From Amphimedon queenslandica (lineage: Eukaryota; Porifera; Demospongiae; Haplosclerida; Niphatidae): a stretch of DNA of 64,000 nucleotides. Below the pieces are notes generated by a model. That model made no database searches. It saw only the letters and a list, made by a program, of their open reading frames with translations, and was not told the DNA's origin. Made by a program: the position numbers and the translations under genes. The stretch spans positions 335,731-399,730 of the forward strand of contig NW_003546282.1 in assembly GCF_000090795.2 (NCBI RefSeq), given 5' to 3'. This document shows, in pieces, positions 12,224 through 25,422 of this stretch. The number at the start of each line of letters is the position of its first letter. Positions within the stretch are counted from its first letter, which is position 1.

Positions 12224-15200
12224 ATGGCTGACTTTGTGAAGAAAAAGATCGTAGAGAAGCTAGCCAAGTGAGAGAGTGCAAAAGAGAAGAGAAAAGAGAG
12301 GAGAAGCCGTCAGATACTGATACACCAGTCTTTCATTTGCAACATTAAAATATTGTTTCTCTCTCTCTCTCTCTTTCTCACTCCAGGTTTACTCGGGACA
12401 TTAAACCCAGTGATATATCCCTGAGTTTCCTCAGAGGGAAGGGAGAGCTGCGTAACCTTGATCTTAACACTGACGTGATCTCAAGTGCGTTACAGCTACC
12501 GCCATGGATCAGTATCGATCATGTTTTCTGTGATATGATCAAACTTGACATCCCATTTACTGATCTCAACAAGAGTCCTATTAAATGCGTAAGTATTGGT
12601 TGGAGGGTGTGGTTATGGGAGTGGTCTGGGGTCAGAGGAAATGAGGGTCAGAGGAAATGAGGGTCATAGTACACATGTAGTACTCTCTCGTGTTTGATAT
12701 TTCTTAGTGTAGTATCGTTTGTGTTTTTATCAGTCTTCAATTTATTTTTGCTTTCAAATTGTAAGCCCGATACATGTGGAATTACATGCACTATCATAAA
12801 TTGGAGTATTTCCTATGGAGTTTTATGAGAAAATGTAGAGAACTCACTCCAGTGGTTTTTAGCCTGTACTATAGTACAGGAACGTTGGTCCAATTTTTGA
12901 GTAACTTTAAAAATTTATAAAAAATCCAATTTTGATCTGAATCACCTCAAACTTGCTACACAACATAAGAACATGTATATGTATAAGAAAACATTATTAA
13001 AATGAAGAATTCTTTCCCTGCTATTTTTGGCCATGACCCTGTACTATAGAGTACAGGGTCATTAGCCAAATTTGAGCAACCTTAAGAAATCCACAAGTAT
13101 TCTTCTCTTTGTCATATTCTGTTCATTCCAGTGTGTGAGTATGTTGGTATGTTGTTCTATCCTATCCAACAGATGCTTGGCATGGTCACAATAGAAGTGT
13201 CAACTTCTCGTGAGGTTACAAAGAGAGAGAAATCTGATCTCTTTGGAAAGTAAGACTGTGGCATTCATTAATATAATCTATTTATTGCCACCTGCAGTAT
13301 CGGCCAGTCCAATTCTCCATCGTCTTACGGTTTGACTGAGAAGATTATCGACGGAATGAGGATTGAAATCAACACGATACTTGTCCAGTTTTCAAATCCG
13401 GTTTTTAACGCTAAACTTGAGATATCAGATGTCCTGATTCAGAGCACAAATTCATCATGGACCCCAGATATACTCTCGCACTGTCGATATAAAAACGAAG
13501 AAGAAGGCTCCGTTATAATATACAAGAAGGCAACATGGAGCAGCATAAAGATAGAAGGACAGGGAGTTGAAGATGGATCCAACTCTCCCTCCTCTTCAAC
13601 TCCTCCTTCCCCTTCTCCCTCCTCCCCCTCCTCATTTCTTTCTCAGTTGCGTCTTGTTACTAGTCTAACGGAAATAAGAGTAGCTCTTAAGAGACGCTTG
13701 AGTGACTGTAAGGTTCTACACACTCGGGTCTCCGTTAATTTAGGAGACCTTGTTTGGGTTGTGACCCAGCAGCAGCTGAAGGCTGTCTCAAGGCTAGTCC
13801 AGTCACTGACTGATGCGGCTGTTAACTTTGCACAGCATGAGAGAGAGGGGGAACTCTCTCGGCTTGGTTCTTCTCGAGACAGTCTTGAGAGTTTAGAGAG
13901 CGTCACGTCCTACGGGTCTTCTCAAGATGGGCCAGGAGATGGTAAGGACGACAAGAGAAAAGGAAAGAGAAAGAAGTCACCACGACGGACCGAGAAAGAT
14001 GCTCAGAAAGAAAGAGGTTTAGTGAATCGACTTTTAGAGTACCAGATAGGTGTTAAGAACCTCCCGTCACACGAAGTGGTACAGGATTCCTTCCACTTGA
14101 AAACAGGTAACGTTGATTTGCAACTCTGTGACGAGAAGGCATCTCTCCTCCTCCAAGTGAAGAAGTTGCTAGTTGATGTCTATCTTGACCAGCTGGCTAA
14201 GAGCGGTCGTAAGCACTGGAACAAATCAAACATTAAGCTACAAGACAATGTGGATTGGTCCTCAAATTTAGTGACTCAAGCGAGCAAGAGACAAGACATC
14301 AATATGTCTTCTGTTAATATTTATCGACTGCGAGAAAGAGGTGTGGTTATTAGATGCTCTGATTTCAGTATCAAGTCTATCGCTGATGCATCGTCTGAAG
14401 AACTCTTACCAATAATATCCTGCGATAAGGAAACCTTTAATCTTCCAAACGATATTGAGAACCCAGCTTTCCAGTGTGGGATAACAACATACTATTACCC
14501 CATTGCTGAAGGAAACAGGTTCCTTGGTAAGCAGAATATTATTAACAATACTTGACTTTTATCATAATGGTTTCTCTATTTATGTAGTACCTCGTCCTAA
14601 TATATTCATTTATATATCACCGATACATGTTAACTTCCATCAAGAGCAGTGCCTCTGGCTGGCAGAGTTTGTCCAAGGTGTTGCTCAAACTGTCAACCTT
14701 GACCTGTTGCTCTCAGCTCACGACGAAGGACAGCACTTACTCCAGGAACTGAAGGCCAAGAGAGACGTGGTCAATAAACTAAATGGAGTTGACATGAAGT
14801 TTTATTTACCATACAGCAAAGTGAGGGAAACAGCTGTCATTATGTTGTTGTTATTATTTATTATTATTATTATATCGGATTTAAGAGTTGTTGTTTTAAG
14901 AGCACTTCCAATTTCACACTTAGTTGTGCTTGATTTGTCTAAAGGAGATAACTAGCGGCTGGCCTATGTATGGAGTCCGCAGCTATTATCACCTTTTTAG
15001 ATAACATTCATTATTGTCCTGTTTGAAACTTGAATCTGTAGCAGCTAGACCAAGTGTTCATTGTGCTGCTCTTATTATTATTATTGTTGTCGTTATTATT
15101 ATTTACTATTATTATTGTTGTTGTTGTTGTTTTACAGATTACATTGCCTGTTAATGAGGTTTCTACTGATGGTCGTCCCAGAGCTTTACAAATTGAAACT

Positions 15201-17789
15201 GGCGGGATAACTGTTGAAAACCACACCCTCCTCTTCCTCATTAAAGATGAAACATTCCTAAAAGCCTGGGAGAGAGTGAAGTCCGGCTGGTTCCCAAACT
15301 CACAGAACCAGTTTCCACATTCGTCTAATGATCCATCCCTTCTCCCTAGTAATCTCGTTGAACTAATTGAGGCGGAGATTATGGGCGGAGTCAACACCTC
15401 CCCTCCTAATAAAAATGCATCAAACATATCTTTATTACATGCCAGTGGTGGGCGGGACCAGACTCACCTCTCCGCTCCTAATATAACTTTAAGCTCCGCC
15501 CACTCTATAGCATCGACCAATCAGATTAATCTATTGATGTTGGAGTGTTGGCACGCCCACACACGTTGCGTTAATTTGTCGTTTGTTGCTGACATGAGCC
15601 ACAAAGCAACTCTACACACAAAGCAGTTTGTACAGGACTTTCCTTTCTCTCTCTGGCTGTTCCAACCAAAGAAATTTGAAGAGATACTCTTGGCAGCCAC
15701 GCCCAATGACACGCCTACTTCCTCCCACCTCCCCTCTATTTATGCAATGGTGGATATCGCTAGTCCAATCTCTCTTCAATTAGAACACCTTCAGTTCCTG
15801 TTCTTGATGAGACTGAAGGATTCATTCCAGTACTTTAAGAACCGAATAATGAAGTACTTCTCTATTGATACACTGATAGAGTCCCAGGGTACTCAAGCCT
15901 TTCAAGTTACGAAGGACGGGAGTGACATTGAATCGATTGACGATGGAGAGAGTTCTGAATCAACTGATGACATAAAAGGAAAGTTAAAGGCTGCCTTTGC
16001 TAGAGGGAGGGAGAGGGTGGACTCAAAGGTACAGGGTGACTACGTAACAGCTGGTGTCTCACTATCTGGGCTTGAGGTATCGATAATGCTCCCAACATTG
16101 ACCAGGATCAATAAAAAGAGAAAAAAAGGAGCCAAACATGAGACAGGACCAACAGCTCAAGTTATGAATATAGAAACAGTTGGGCCCGATCCTTCACCGG
16201 CTGCTAGCAGTCCTATCTTTCCATTGGAAGTGTCTTTCTCTCCTCCCACTCCATTTCCTCCTGATAGTGTCCCTTCTCCTCTCCCTCCCTCTCTCTCTCA
16301 AACTGAAGTTATTCAAAATGGCACTGGGCCTCCTAAAGACAGTGACAGTTTCATTTTTGTTGAACCTCCTCAGGATTTAACACAGACTGAGCTGCCTCCT
16401 CTTGTGTCATCTTCTTCAAACGTTTCGTCGGATGCTAATGAGAATACAGTCCCTAACAGTGAGAGTACTAGCAGCAATGAGGTACCACTCCCACATTCTG
16501 AGGCCACGCCTCCTGACGATGATGTTGATATTCCCAATGCTCCTATTGATACTTTAAAGCCGCACCTGTTAAATGTAGCAAACAGTTTGAAATCGGTTTC
16601 AATGTCTTCAACTGGCGGATCCTCTCTCTCTTCTTTTGTAGTTCCTGAGTATATACTGGTAGCTAAAGTAGGTGTGGTTCAGGGCGGGGCCACTATATCA
16701 TCAGAAGGCATTTGCTTCAAGGCAGCTGTAAGAACTGTTGATTTGAATGAGTACAAGGAAGAGGAATACAAACTGATGAATGACGAGAAATCGAGAAGAA
16801 AGAGGATCAAGAAAGAAGGAGGAGAGAGGGATAGTGATGTCCTTCCAGTAATTAAAGCAAGACTAGAACTAGGACAATCAGCTAGTACTTACTTTCCAAA
16901 GGAAGATGGTGACATTAAAGATCCTGAGTCTGATAAAGAGATGTGGTCTACCCCAGAGGGTGTGGTTTTTCTCAAAGTAAACGGTCTTAAGCCGACCCTA
17001 GCACTGAAGAACACTATGGTAATGAAGGATTTCTTCGACGATGAAATTGAGAGTGAGGTACCAATCCCGCTCCAGTTGCGTCTAACAGAAACTCAAGTCT
17101 CACTTAAAGACTCTGTCCCAGCCCCCCTGCTCCACCCTCGTAATCTAACGGTTAATATCCCTGACCTTTTTGTGAACCGCGGACCCAGGGCTCGTAATAC
17201 TAATCTACTCACGGCTGAAGGAGGAGGGAGAGCTACTCCTGTTGTTGGTATGGCCACACCCCTTGTTATTAAGAAAAGTGGGATTGCTACGCCAACCGTT
17301 GGCGTGGCGACGCCCATTGTTGCTAGGAGACAAGAGGAGGGGGTCGATGATGAGAAGTTGTTACAATCACTGGTGGATCATTTGAAAGCTAACGAAGGAA
17401 AGACCCAGAGCAATCACAAACTGCAGGCACTAGTAAAAGAAATACAGGGTTTACTTGAGACCACACCCACTTACACCGATTCACTCTCGTGCGATTTTTA
17501 TACCAACCTAACATCAGATAAGCCACACCCCACAGTTGAGAGACTACAAAATGAAATAGATACACTGAGGAAGGAGAACACTGAGCTTAATGGATCCTTA
17601 TCACGATCAAGAGAAGACACAAAGAATGTGGCTGAAGAGAGAGCAGAGGTTGTGAAGCAGCTGGTGAAAGTACAAATGGAGCACGCTACACTACAACTAG
17701 CACACGAGAAGCAGCTGAGACAAATTGACCGATTAGTAACTGAGAAAGGAGATCTACAGGAACAACTGAAGCAGTATGGCATAACATAA
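12224..17789 (+). CDS. BLTP3: BLTP3-type bridge-like lipid transfer protein (UHRF1BP1/SHIP164 orthologue)
   Basis: Six exons (12224-12267, 12387-12588, 13173-13249, 13298-14526, 14588-14820, 15138-17789) give 1478 residues in one frame, close to the size of human UHRF1BP1 and UHRF1BP1L. The start MADFVKKKIVEKL and the following RGKGELRNLDLN form a chorein N-terminus, which opens the hydrophobic groove used for bulk lipid transfer at membrane contacts. Conserved family blocks follow: YGLTEKIIDGMRIEIN, a VALKRRLSDCKV segment, EYYYP-like YYYPIAEGN, and an FPFSLWLFQP stretch. The middle is Ser/Pro/Thr rich. The C-terminus is a coiled coil (about 1390-1475), as in the human proteins, where it mediates Rab/SNARE-linked contacts on endosomes. 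A run of ATP/VVG repeats near residue 1310 is encoded by a locally duplicated GCCACACCC-like motif. Confidence 0.93.
12790..13110. repeat. Diverged copies of the intronic repeat family (subfamily B)
   Basis: Within BLTP3 intron 2. Contains the perfect 18-bp palindrome CCTGTACTATAGTACAGG (12863-12880), a second near copy about 170 bp later (CCCTGTACTATAGAGTACAG near 13030), and a diverged form of the GAGCTGATTCCGA core near 12937. Confidence 0.75.
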
Positions 17790-18131
17790 TTATTATATTA
17801 TTATAATAATTGCTAATTTTGTTGTTATTATGCTGTTTATAGTTATTATATAATAAGGGCACACTAGTATGCAATTGATTTACTCATTTTGTTCCAATTT
17901 ATTATTTAAATATTAATACACATACACAGCTAATATTATTATAATAATTATAACATTATTATAATAATTATTATTTACAAATATATTATTATTAATTATA
18001 CAGACAAACTAGAACATAAAAGATGATATGTAAAACGTGAAAAGAAAAAATTAAAAAATACGAAAACTATCATAATATTGAACTGTTTAATTATTATAAT
18101 TATGGGCGAGTAGCAGAACTGGTTACCATGG
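17790..18131. other. AT-rich convergent intergenic gap
   Basis: Between the 3' ends of BLTP3 and MICAL. Very AT-rich, with repeated TTATTATAATAATTA-like strings. It must contain both 3' UTRs; no gene seen. Confidence 0.6.
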
Positions 18132-20463
18132 CTACCATGGCCACCAACTTGTTCTCTTATCTTTCCGTTCCTTTTTCCCTCCTCCTCCTCCTTCAACTGG
18201 CATTGTGGCTGATCTCCTACTGGGACCTACACAAAAAATAAACATGAGTATATTAAATATTAACATTGTCAAGGAATATCTTCTGATCTTTACTGTTTTT
18301 AAAATAAAACAATTAATGTAATAGATTCAACTGTTTTCTCTCTTACTGTCTCCTTCTCCAAATCGATGATTCATCATTTCTTCTTCAGCAGCTTGTTCAT
18401 CCAACTCTCTATATGTAAAACAATTTAACGTCATGTCAGACAGAACGTCCTATGATCCACCTCTTACCTGACTCTGTCACTTTCCACTTGTTGGATGATC
18501 TGATCTCTTTCCTGTACCACCTCCACCAGTTCTTCTAACAGTCTCTCAAAGTTTGGATCAGGTTCATCTCCATTCTCCTCAGTCTCTTTCTCTTGTAGTT
18601 CCCTCATCTCTTTCTGTAGCTCGTACTGGCGGTCCTCAAGTCCAAACAGTTTCATTTGAAGACTTAGGTCAGCTGTCCGGCGAACTAGGGCATTTCTTTC
18701 TGAGACCAAGTTGAGCCACGCCCTCATGAAGTTGTCCTCTTGTTCAGCTAATGAAAAATGAAAAATACCCGTCAAAAATCTGAAAAATATCCAAGGCTAT
18801 AGCCCATGGTTTTTTCCAAAAAATGGCTCCGAAATCTCCCCAAATTTTTATTACATTTTCTGATACACATTGATGTCCTTATGCTGTGTAGCAAGTTTGA
18901 GCTGATTCCGACTTCAATTTTTCAAGTTACGGCCATTTTTAAAAAATGACAAAATCTGAAAAATACCCAAGGCTATGGTCCATGCATGGTTTTTTCCAAA
19001 AATGGTTCCGAAATCCCCCCAAATTTTTATTACATTTTCTGATACATATTGATGTCCTTATGCTGTGTAGAAAGTTTGAGCTGATTCCGACTTCAATTTT
19101 TCAAGTTACGGCCATTTTTTAAAAAATGGCAAAAATCTGAAAAATACCCAAGGCTATAGCCCATGGTTTTTTCCAAAAAATGATTCCGAAATTACCCCAA
19201 ATTTTTATTACATTTTCTGATACATATCGATGTCCTTATGCTGTATAGAAAGTTTGAGGTGATTCCGACTTCAATTTTTCAAGTTACGACTATTTTTAAA
19301 AAATGGTAAAATCTGAAAAATACCCAAGGCTATAGCCCATGGTTTTTTCAAAAAAATGGCTCCGAAATCACCCCAAATTTTTATTACATTTTCTGATACA
19401 TATCGATGTCCTTATGCTGCGTAGAAAGTTCGAGCTGATTCCGACTTCAATTTTTCAAGTTACGGCCATTTTAAGAAAGCATCAAAAATCTGAAAATACC
19501 CAAGGCTATATAGCCCATGGTTTTTTCCAAAAAATGGCTCCGAAATCACCCCAAATTTTTATTACATTTTCTGATACACATTGATGTCCTTATGCTACGT
19601 AGCAAGTTTGAGCTGTTTTTCACAAATAATTTTTGGGTTATATGATAATAATAATAATTATTAATAACTCACTCCCTTCAGCATCTCGCAGATTCTGCTC
19701 TATTTCTCGTGCTATTTCCTCAAATTCCTCATATTGTAATTCAATTTGGCTCATCTCTCTCTGTATCTCCTGGGCCTCCCTGAACCTCTCCTGTTGCTTC
19801 TGTCTCTCGCTCACAGCTATATCGTCCTCCTCGTCTTGAACCGCTATGATTGGTCGGACTAGACTAGCCTGACCACGCCTCTTTTTACTGTTCAACAAAT
19901 GCTGAGCACCGTCAGACCTTGGGGGTGGGGTCGTACCAGAACGCCCACGGATTTTAGTACTTCGTTTACGGAAAGGACTTGAGCTTGTAGTATCTGGAGT
20001 TACTTCTACTGATGGAGTGATGGTTGGTTTGGTAGTGGTAGGTGTGGTCACAGGTGATTCCTCTGGTGGAGTGGGTGGCGCCTCATAAAGTATCGGATTT
20101 TCATCTTTTTTAGGTTTAGGAACAGTCTATAAGAACAAAAGGTAACCAGTTATCAAATCTCTCTCCTCTCTCCCCCCCCCTCTCGATCTCTGACTTTTTC
20201 AGGTGATGGGCTTTTGCTGCTTGAACGTGATGATCGTCTTCGAAACATGTCCGAGAACTTTTGAGTGAGAGTCCTTTTCCTTTCTCTGGCTTCTATTACC
20301 TCTTCGTCATCTTTAGGAACTACAGAATTAGGAGCAGCTGGTGCCACTTCATCCTCAGATATCGGAGGGAGATTTGATTGAGAGGGAGAGGTAGGAGGAG
20401 GAGACAAACTTTTGTCCTTCTCAGGCTGACTGCGAGCATAATTAATAGCCTAATAATAGTAAC

Positions 20464-20528
<65 letters not shown>

Positions 20529-23500
20529 CCTCTGGGTTTGCCATAAACAATTGTCGGTAGTGAGGTTTACAAAAGAACTTTCCAGGTGCTCCGTTTTCTC
20601 CCTTTGACATTGCAAAGTTCCCGAGATTCAACTGAGAGTTGCAATGAGAGCAACGAAAACAATTACTAAAAAACAAAAAAATTAAATTAAATTAAAATGT
20701 GCTAAATGACGCCTACCGATGAAAGAAGACATTGTTTGCTGACATTTTCTCCATCAAATACACTTTTTTCTCACAAAAGAAGCAAATGTCACTAGCCACA
20801 GCTGGTGAGCCAAAAGTACTGATAGGACGAGGACCAGTCTAATAATAGTAACAATCAATATTAATACATGCTATTATTAGCATATCATTAAATCATTGTA
20901 AATTCTATTTATAGTAACAATTAATGGTAATACACTTTTAGCAACAATTTACGTGCTATTAATAGTACATCATCATTACATCATCGTGAATTCTATTTAT
21001 AGCAATGTGTCATACCTTTTGAACATTAGGAGCTGATTTTGGAGTATTCGGCCCTTGGCCAGACTGTCCTTTTGATTTAGCATTAGTCTCAGTTCCTGTA
21101 GCAGCTGCTCCACCTTTAGCAGGAGGAGGGGTTGTCTCCTTCTCCTCTTTCTCTTTTATCGTCTCTTGGACCTTCTCCTTCTTCTCCCTTCGGCTCTTTT
21201 GCTCTTTTTTATTCGGAGAGAGGCTCCGCCTCAAACTGTTTGTATCAGTACCCCATGAGTCCGCTGGACTGACTGATAAAAGACTCTTAGAGTTCTTCCT
21301 ACTTAACTTCCGCATCAGTTTCCCTTTCTTAGAGCCGCTGGAAGGAGTAGCACCTGAAGAAGTGACTGATGCTAGAGGTAAAGGCTCTAAATTAAGGAAG
21401 GTCTCGTAGACTGAGGACAAGTACGTGAAGAGGGTTAGGCGATCAGGGTCGTTCATTTCGGAGGGTTTTATCAACTGAGGGATGTTGAAGTGCTTCTCCA
21501 GTAGAGAGAACGCTAACTTATTATTGGTCATTTGATTACCAGAAGAGAGGGAAGAGAACTGAGGGCTAGAGGAGCAAATGAAACATGAATAAATATGTAA
21601 TTATTTGTCAGTGCAATTTTAATCGTGTGTGCATTATATTAGCAGTTACTGATGCATTGGGGTATGTTTGATTTAAGAATTTTAAAATTAATAGCATTTA
21701 ACTTATACATTGTAGATCACTCTATATTTCAAAGACCCATTAGTGTAAATTCACTACAATCAATTGTATGTAGACACAATGTGTGCTTACATTATGGTTG
21801 GATTGTAATGATGAATTAATGAACAGAGGACCATCCCATCTCTAAACGACCTTGCTAAATCATTAATTCTCAGGTTAGGATAATCCTTCAGCTCCTCCTT
21901 GAACCATTTCATTATCACCTGCTTATCAGCCAACACTTTATCACCTAGATAAGAATAGGTGTGGTCAAGGGTGGAGTTATGGGCGTGGCTTACTCTCAGG
22001 TGTTCCATATAATGCCCGGGTAACTTGACCTGCTTGGTTAATGGGACGTGAGGGGGTCTTACGCAATGGTTTAGGAGGAGGAGGGGCTACTCTCTTTGGA
22101 GTGATAGTAGGAGTGCCTTTTGGAGTCGTCTCTATTGCAGGTGTGGTACTTGTAGGCGTGGCCTTTGAGCCGATATCATTTGGAGGTGTGGTCACATTGG
22201 GTGTGGTTATTGAAGGCGTGGTCTTAGGTTTAGAAGGTGTTAGTTTTGTAGGTGTAATTTCAGGAGGTGCTAACGATACTAAAATGAATCAATAATTAAA
22301 ATTAAATAAAAACTGATTAAATATACCGTTATTATTCACAGGTGTAGCTAAAGGAGGTGTGGCTAAAGGAGGCGGGGGTTGAGGAGGCGTGGCTTGAGGA
22401 GAAGGAGGGGTCAGGTCCAATTCACCATCAAAGTCATACAACTGCTTAACATTAGCTGGTTTTACGATCTATTGAACAACAAATAAACAACACAGCTGGA
22501 CTATACACTCACCCCTATATTAAGGTTAGGGTATCTTGTTCTAGGGTCAATGGTGTAAGCTGCAAATTTCTTTGAAAGATTGTCTGGTTTAGTTTGAGTG
22601 AGTCTTTGAAAGAGGCTCTCCCTCTCGGCTAGTAGCTCAAGTACTTTACGTCCTTCTCCAAACCCACGGACCATCCAGGCAGCATCCATTGCACTGAGGA
22701 AGCCACGGGCACACCCAGTGCCCTGGGGCCAAAACGGCTAATGGAGTAATGGATACAGAAAGTAAATAATGAAATAACAAATGAATAACAACCAAAAAAT
22801 GAACTGCATGCTATATACATGTACATGCATAGTCCATTCTGTCAATTACTACATGTGTACATGCACTTATTATTACCAAAGACCAAAGTCCCTGTACTAT
22901 ATGCATGGTCTTTGGTTAAATTTCATGAAAATTGAAAAGGAGATAATTCTCCATTTCAAGATGTCTTACTTGCACTAAACTGTCTCCAACGAGACAAATA
23001 AGGAGATCAGTGTCATCTCTACTCACTGCTCTTGCTGCATACTCTGCTTGGTATATTGAGGTGAAGTCAAACAGATCAACATCAGGTTGACCTTTGTGAT
23101 TCATCTATTGGAGAGGAGAGAGGAGGAGGGAGAAGGGGGGAGAAAGAAGGGGGAGAAATGGGAAATGAATACACACTATGTACACTGTACTAGGAAATAG
23201 GAACAGGTAATTAAATAATTAATTTACCACTTAACTGAAAGTAAAAAGTAATGTTTACAAAACAAATGCAAGTAACCTCTTCATATCTCTATTTCCCAAC
23301 TCTCTCTCCCTTTTTCACCCTCTCTCCCCCCTCTCTCTCTCTTACAGCAAAGTCCAGCTGTGGTAGTTCAGTCGACCAATCAGCTGCTTCAATGGCATAT
23401 TCACACATTTTCTTCATGTTCCTATTACTTGGAGCCAACAGCTGTTGGACATCAGGATAATCCTATTAATAATAATAATTAACACGATTACTATTATAGC

Positions 23501-25179
23501 CTATAAACGATTTTTAATTACTAATATCTCATAACATACAATCATTTTCAATTACTTTAATCAGGACTCCTTTATCCAGCAGACTGTCCTTCTTCGCAGT
23601 CATTATGAAGTAGTGAGTGTCGTCTCTATAATAGACGATATTCTCAAGGTCTATCCCGGTATCCTCTCGTAAGTCCTTGAAGAACTTTTGATTGAAAATG
23701 AAAGCAACTCCACTAATCTCCTGAACAGCTGCTTCATCCTGTGTCCGATGATTGATGAAATTAGCAGTGATGGCTAGAGCAAGCTTAGCTCTCAGCTCCT
23801 TCCTATCAAAACCAGGTATCCGACTGTTCTTACCCTCGGCACCAACCAGGACACTAAAGTCTATGTCGTTAAGTGGATGGTTGCTAGGGAGGAAGTCAGC
23901 ATGCCACGCCCTCCCGCCCCCAGGTTCTTTAATTTTAACGAACTCGATACCAAAATAAATCCTTACCCCAAACATGAGTGAGGTCTTTAGTAGTATTGAC
24001 TGTAGCGATCTGATGCCTAAGAGAAGGAAAAGAATGTGAACCGTTTGGCATTTTGTCTTTATGTTTATCATTTTATTGGCTTATAAAAGGAATCAGATGA
24101 AAAGGAATGATACGTAATATGCCAAATTGCAAATAGTAAATATCATAAATATGAAAAATCATGATCATCACATGTTTCGATATACAAACAAATTTATGCT
24201 GACACAAGTTTATGTTACGCTACATGTACATGTACATGATGGCCATGTTCATTAATGCTACAAATTGCAACGATTATAAAGATATTATCAAAGTCCATGT
24301 TCTCTAATTCTCAAGTTCGATGAAGTGGATCGAAGGGAAAAGATGTCAGGTATAATCAATAATATTTAAAATATTTGTAGTAAATGCCAGCTGAGTAAGA
24401 GAGGAGAAAAAGAGAGAGAGAGAGGGAGGAACAGGTTCTTACTGATATGATCAAGAGAGCCAGCACAAAACTGTCCATAAAACTTCTTAGCCCCTAGCCT
24501 CTTCAAGTCGTCAATAGTGAATGGCCACAAATGCAAAACATTGTTGCGAGAGAAATAAGGTCGCTTCTCCACAACGACAATGTCACAGCCTAGCAACGCA
24601 GCCTCAATAGCAAACCTCATACCAACGGGACCACACCCAACGACGCATACCGAGGTACCTTGACACGCCTTTTGGTTCTTATACTCGTTAAGTTGAACCT
24701 ACGAGAGAGAGGGAGAGAGAGGAGGAGAGAGAGTTAGGGAAATTTGTTATGGGAAGCAACAATAGAGACATCATGTGAATGCTAAATGAAAACATTTTTA
24801 TAACACGGAGCTAAAATAAACTGAATGCCACCCAAATGTTGTCATTACACATTACAAAATCTTATGTACATTATTTATAAACAGACACACAATGTTGCTT
24901 TGTTCAGTTAATATTATTTACTTTCTTGTCCAGAAGCTCCCAGAGGGTCTTTGCCTTCCAGTGCGTTAGTTTGCTCTTCAAAGAGTGATAAAGGGAGACT
25001 CCATACGCCTCCTTATCTATGCCCAGTTTGTCTTTGAGCAAAGAGAAAGAGCCAATTATCTGCGGTACGTCCCAGGCCTTCTCTGTGAAGTATGTGAATA
25101 TTTCTGCTGGATCAACTAGCGAGCGGTAACCTTCAGAGCTGTCTCTGTCCCCTGCTGTAACTGGAGCTGATGTAGCCAT
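18132..25179 (-). CDS. MICAL: MICAL flavoprotein monooxygenase (FAD-CH-LIM-bMERB)
   Basis: Seventeen exons close to 1328 residues: 24922-25179, 24443-24698, 23556-24016, 23346-23462, 22970-23104, 22513-22737, 22327-22468, 21994-22278, 21791-21944, 21016-21565, 20717-20838, 20530-20665, 20195-20449, 19673-20126, 18468-18747, 18347-18408, 18132-18226. The enzyme part has the FAD fingerprint [37 protein letters not shown] and [14 protein letters not shown], all typical of MICALs, which oxidise methionines of actin and disassemble filaments. A calponin-homology domain is split over exons 9-10. A complete LIM domain (CFFC, HRNC, CSHC, CKPH zinc ligands) is split over exons 11-12. A C-terminal coiled bMERB domain, the Rab-binding part, is in exons 14-15. 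The linker before the CH domain is Thr/Pro repetitive. Intron 14 holds a 178-bp tandem array. Confidence 0.95.
18766..19640. repeat. Tandem array of ~178-bp repeat, about five copies (subfamily A)
   Basis: The landmark CCCATGGT recurs with its last base at 18810, 18990, 19167, 19343 and 19521, giving periods of 176-180 bp. Each unit carries GGCTATAGCC, a TCCGAAATC-ACCCCAAATTTTTATTAC block, CTTATGCTG and the core AAGTTTGAGCTGATTCCGA. The array fills the MICAL intron between the two bMERB exons. Apparent open frames here are artefacts of the repeat. Confidence 0.95.
20459..20526. repeat. (AAT)n microsatellite
   Basis: Pure AAT run inside the MICAL intron just downstream (coding sense) of the second LIM exon. 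Confidence 0.95.
22862..22955. repeat. Single fragment of subfamily B repeat
   Basis: In a MICAL intron. Shows AAAGTCCCTGTACTATATGC, then ATGGTCT and GAAAATTGAAAAGGAGA, matching the FAR1-intron units. Confidence 0.7.
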
Positions 25180-25316
25180 TGCAAAAGAGAGGGAGAGAAA
25201 GGAGAGACAATGTCACCACGAAATTGTCCACCTGTTTTTAATAACCTTTTAATAACTTTATTGTAAACAGTAACACGATGCATCCTGAAATTCCGGATAC
25301 TATAAACACATGCCGG

Positions 25317-25357
25317 CACGTGTAAATTGAACACATACCCACGTGCATACACGTGGG
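25317..25357. promoter_or_regulatory. Three CACGTG E-boxes in the MICAL/mL63 divergent promoter
   Basis: CACGTG at 25317-25322, then a perfect inverted repeat CCCACGTG / CACGTGGG (25338-25345 and 25350-25357) with a CATA spacer. The start codons of MICAL (25179, minus) and mL63 (25423, plus) lie 138 bp and 66 bp away. CACGTG is the consensus for bHLH-ZIP factors such as USF, MYC and MITF; which factor binds is not known. Confidence 0.6.
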
Positions 25358-25422
25358 TTCTAGTATACTATTCCGGGGTTGTTTGCATAGGATATTCATG
25401 TGCCTAGCTGACTACCTGAGAG

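Noticed and set aside
18780-19584. Open reading frames of 66-103 codons across the MICAL intron array, and similar ones at 31059-31253
   Set aside because: They follow the tandem repeat unit, repeat the same peptide each period (MVFSKK.., HFLIHIDVL), and lie within introns of well-supported genes.
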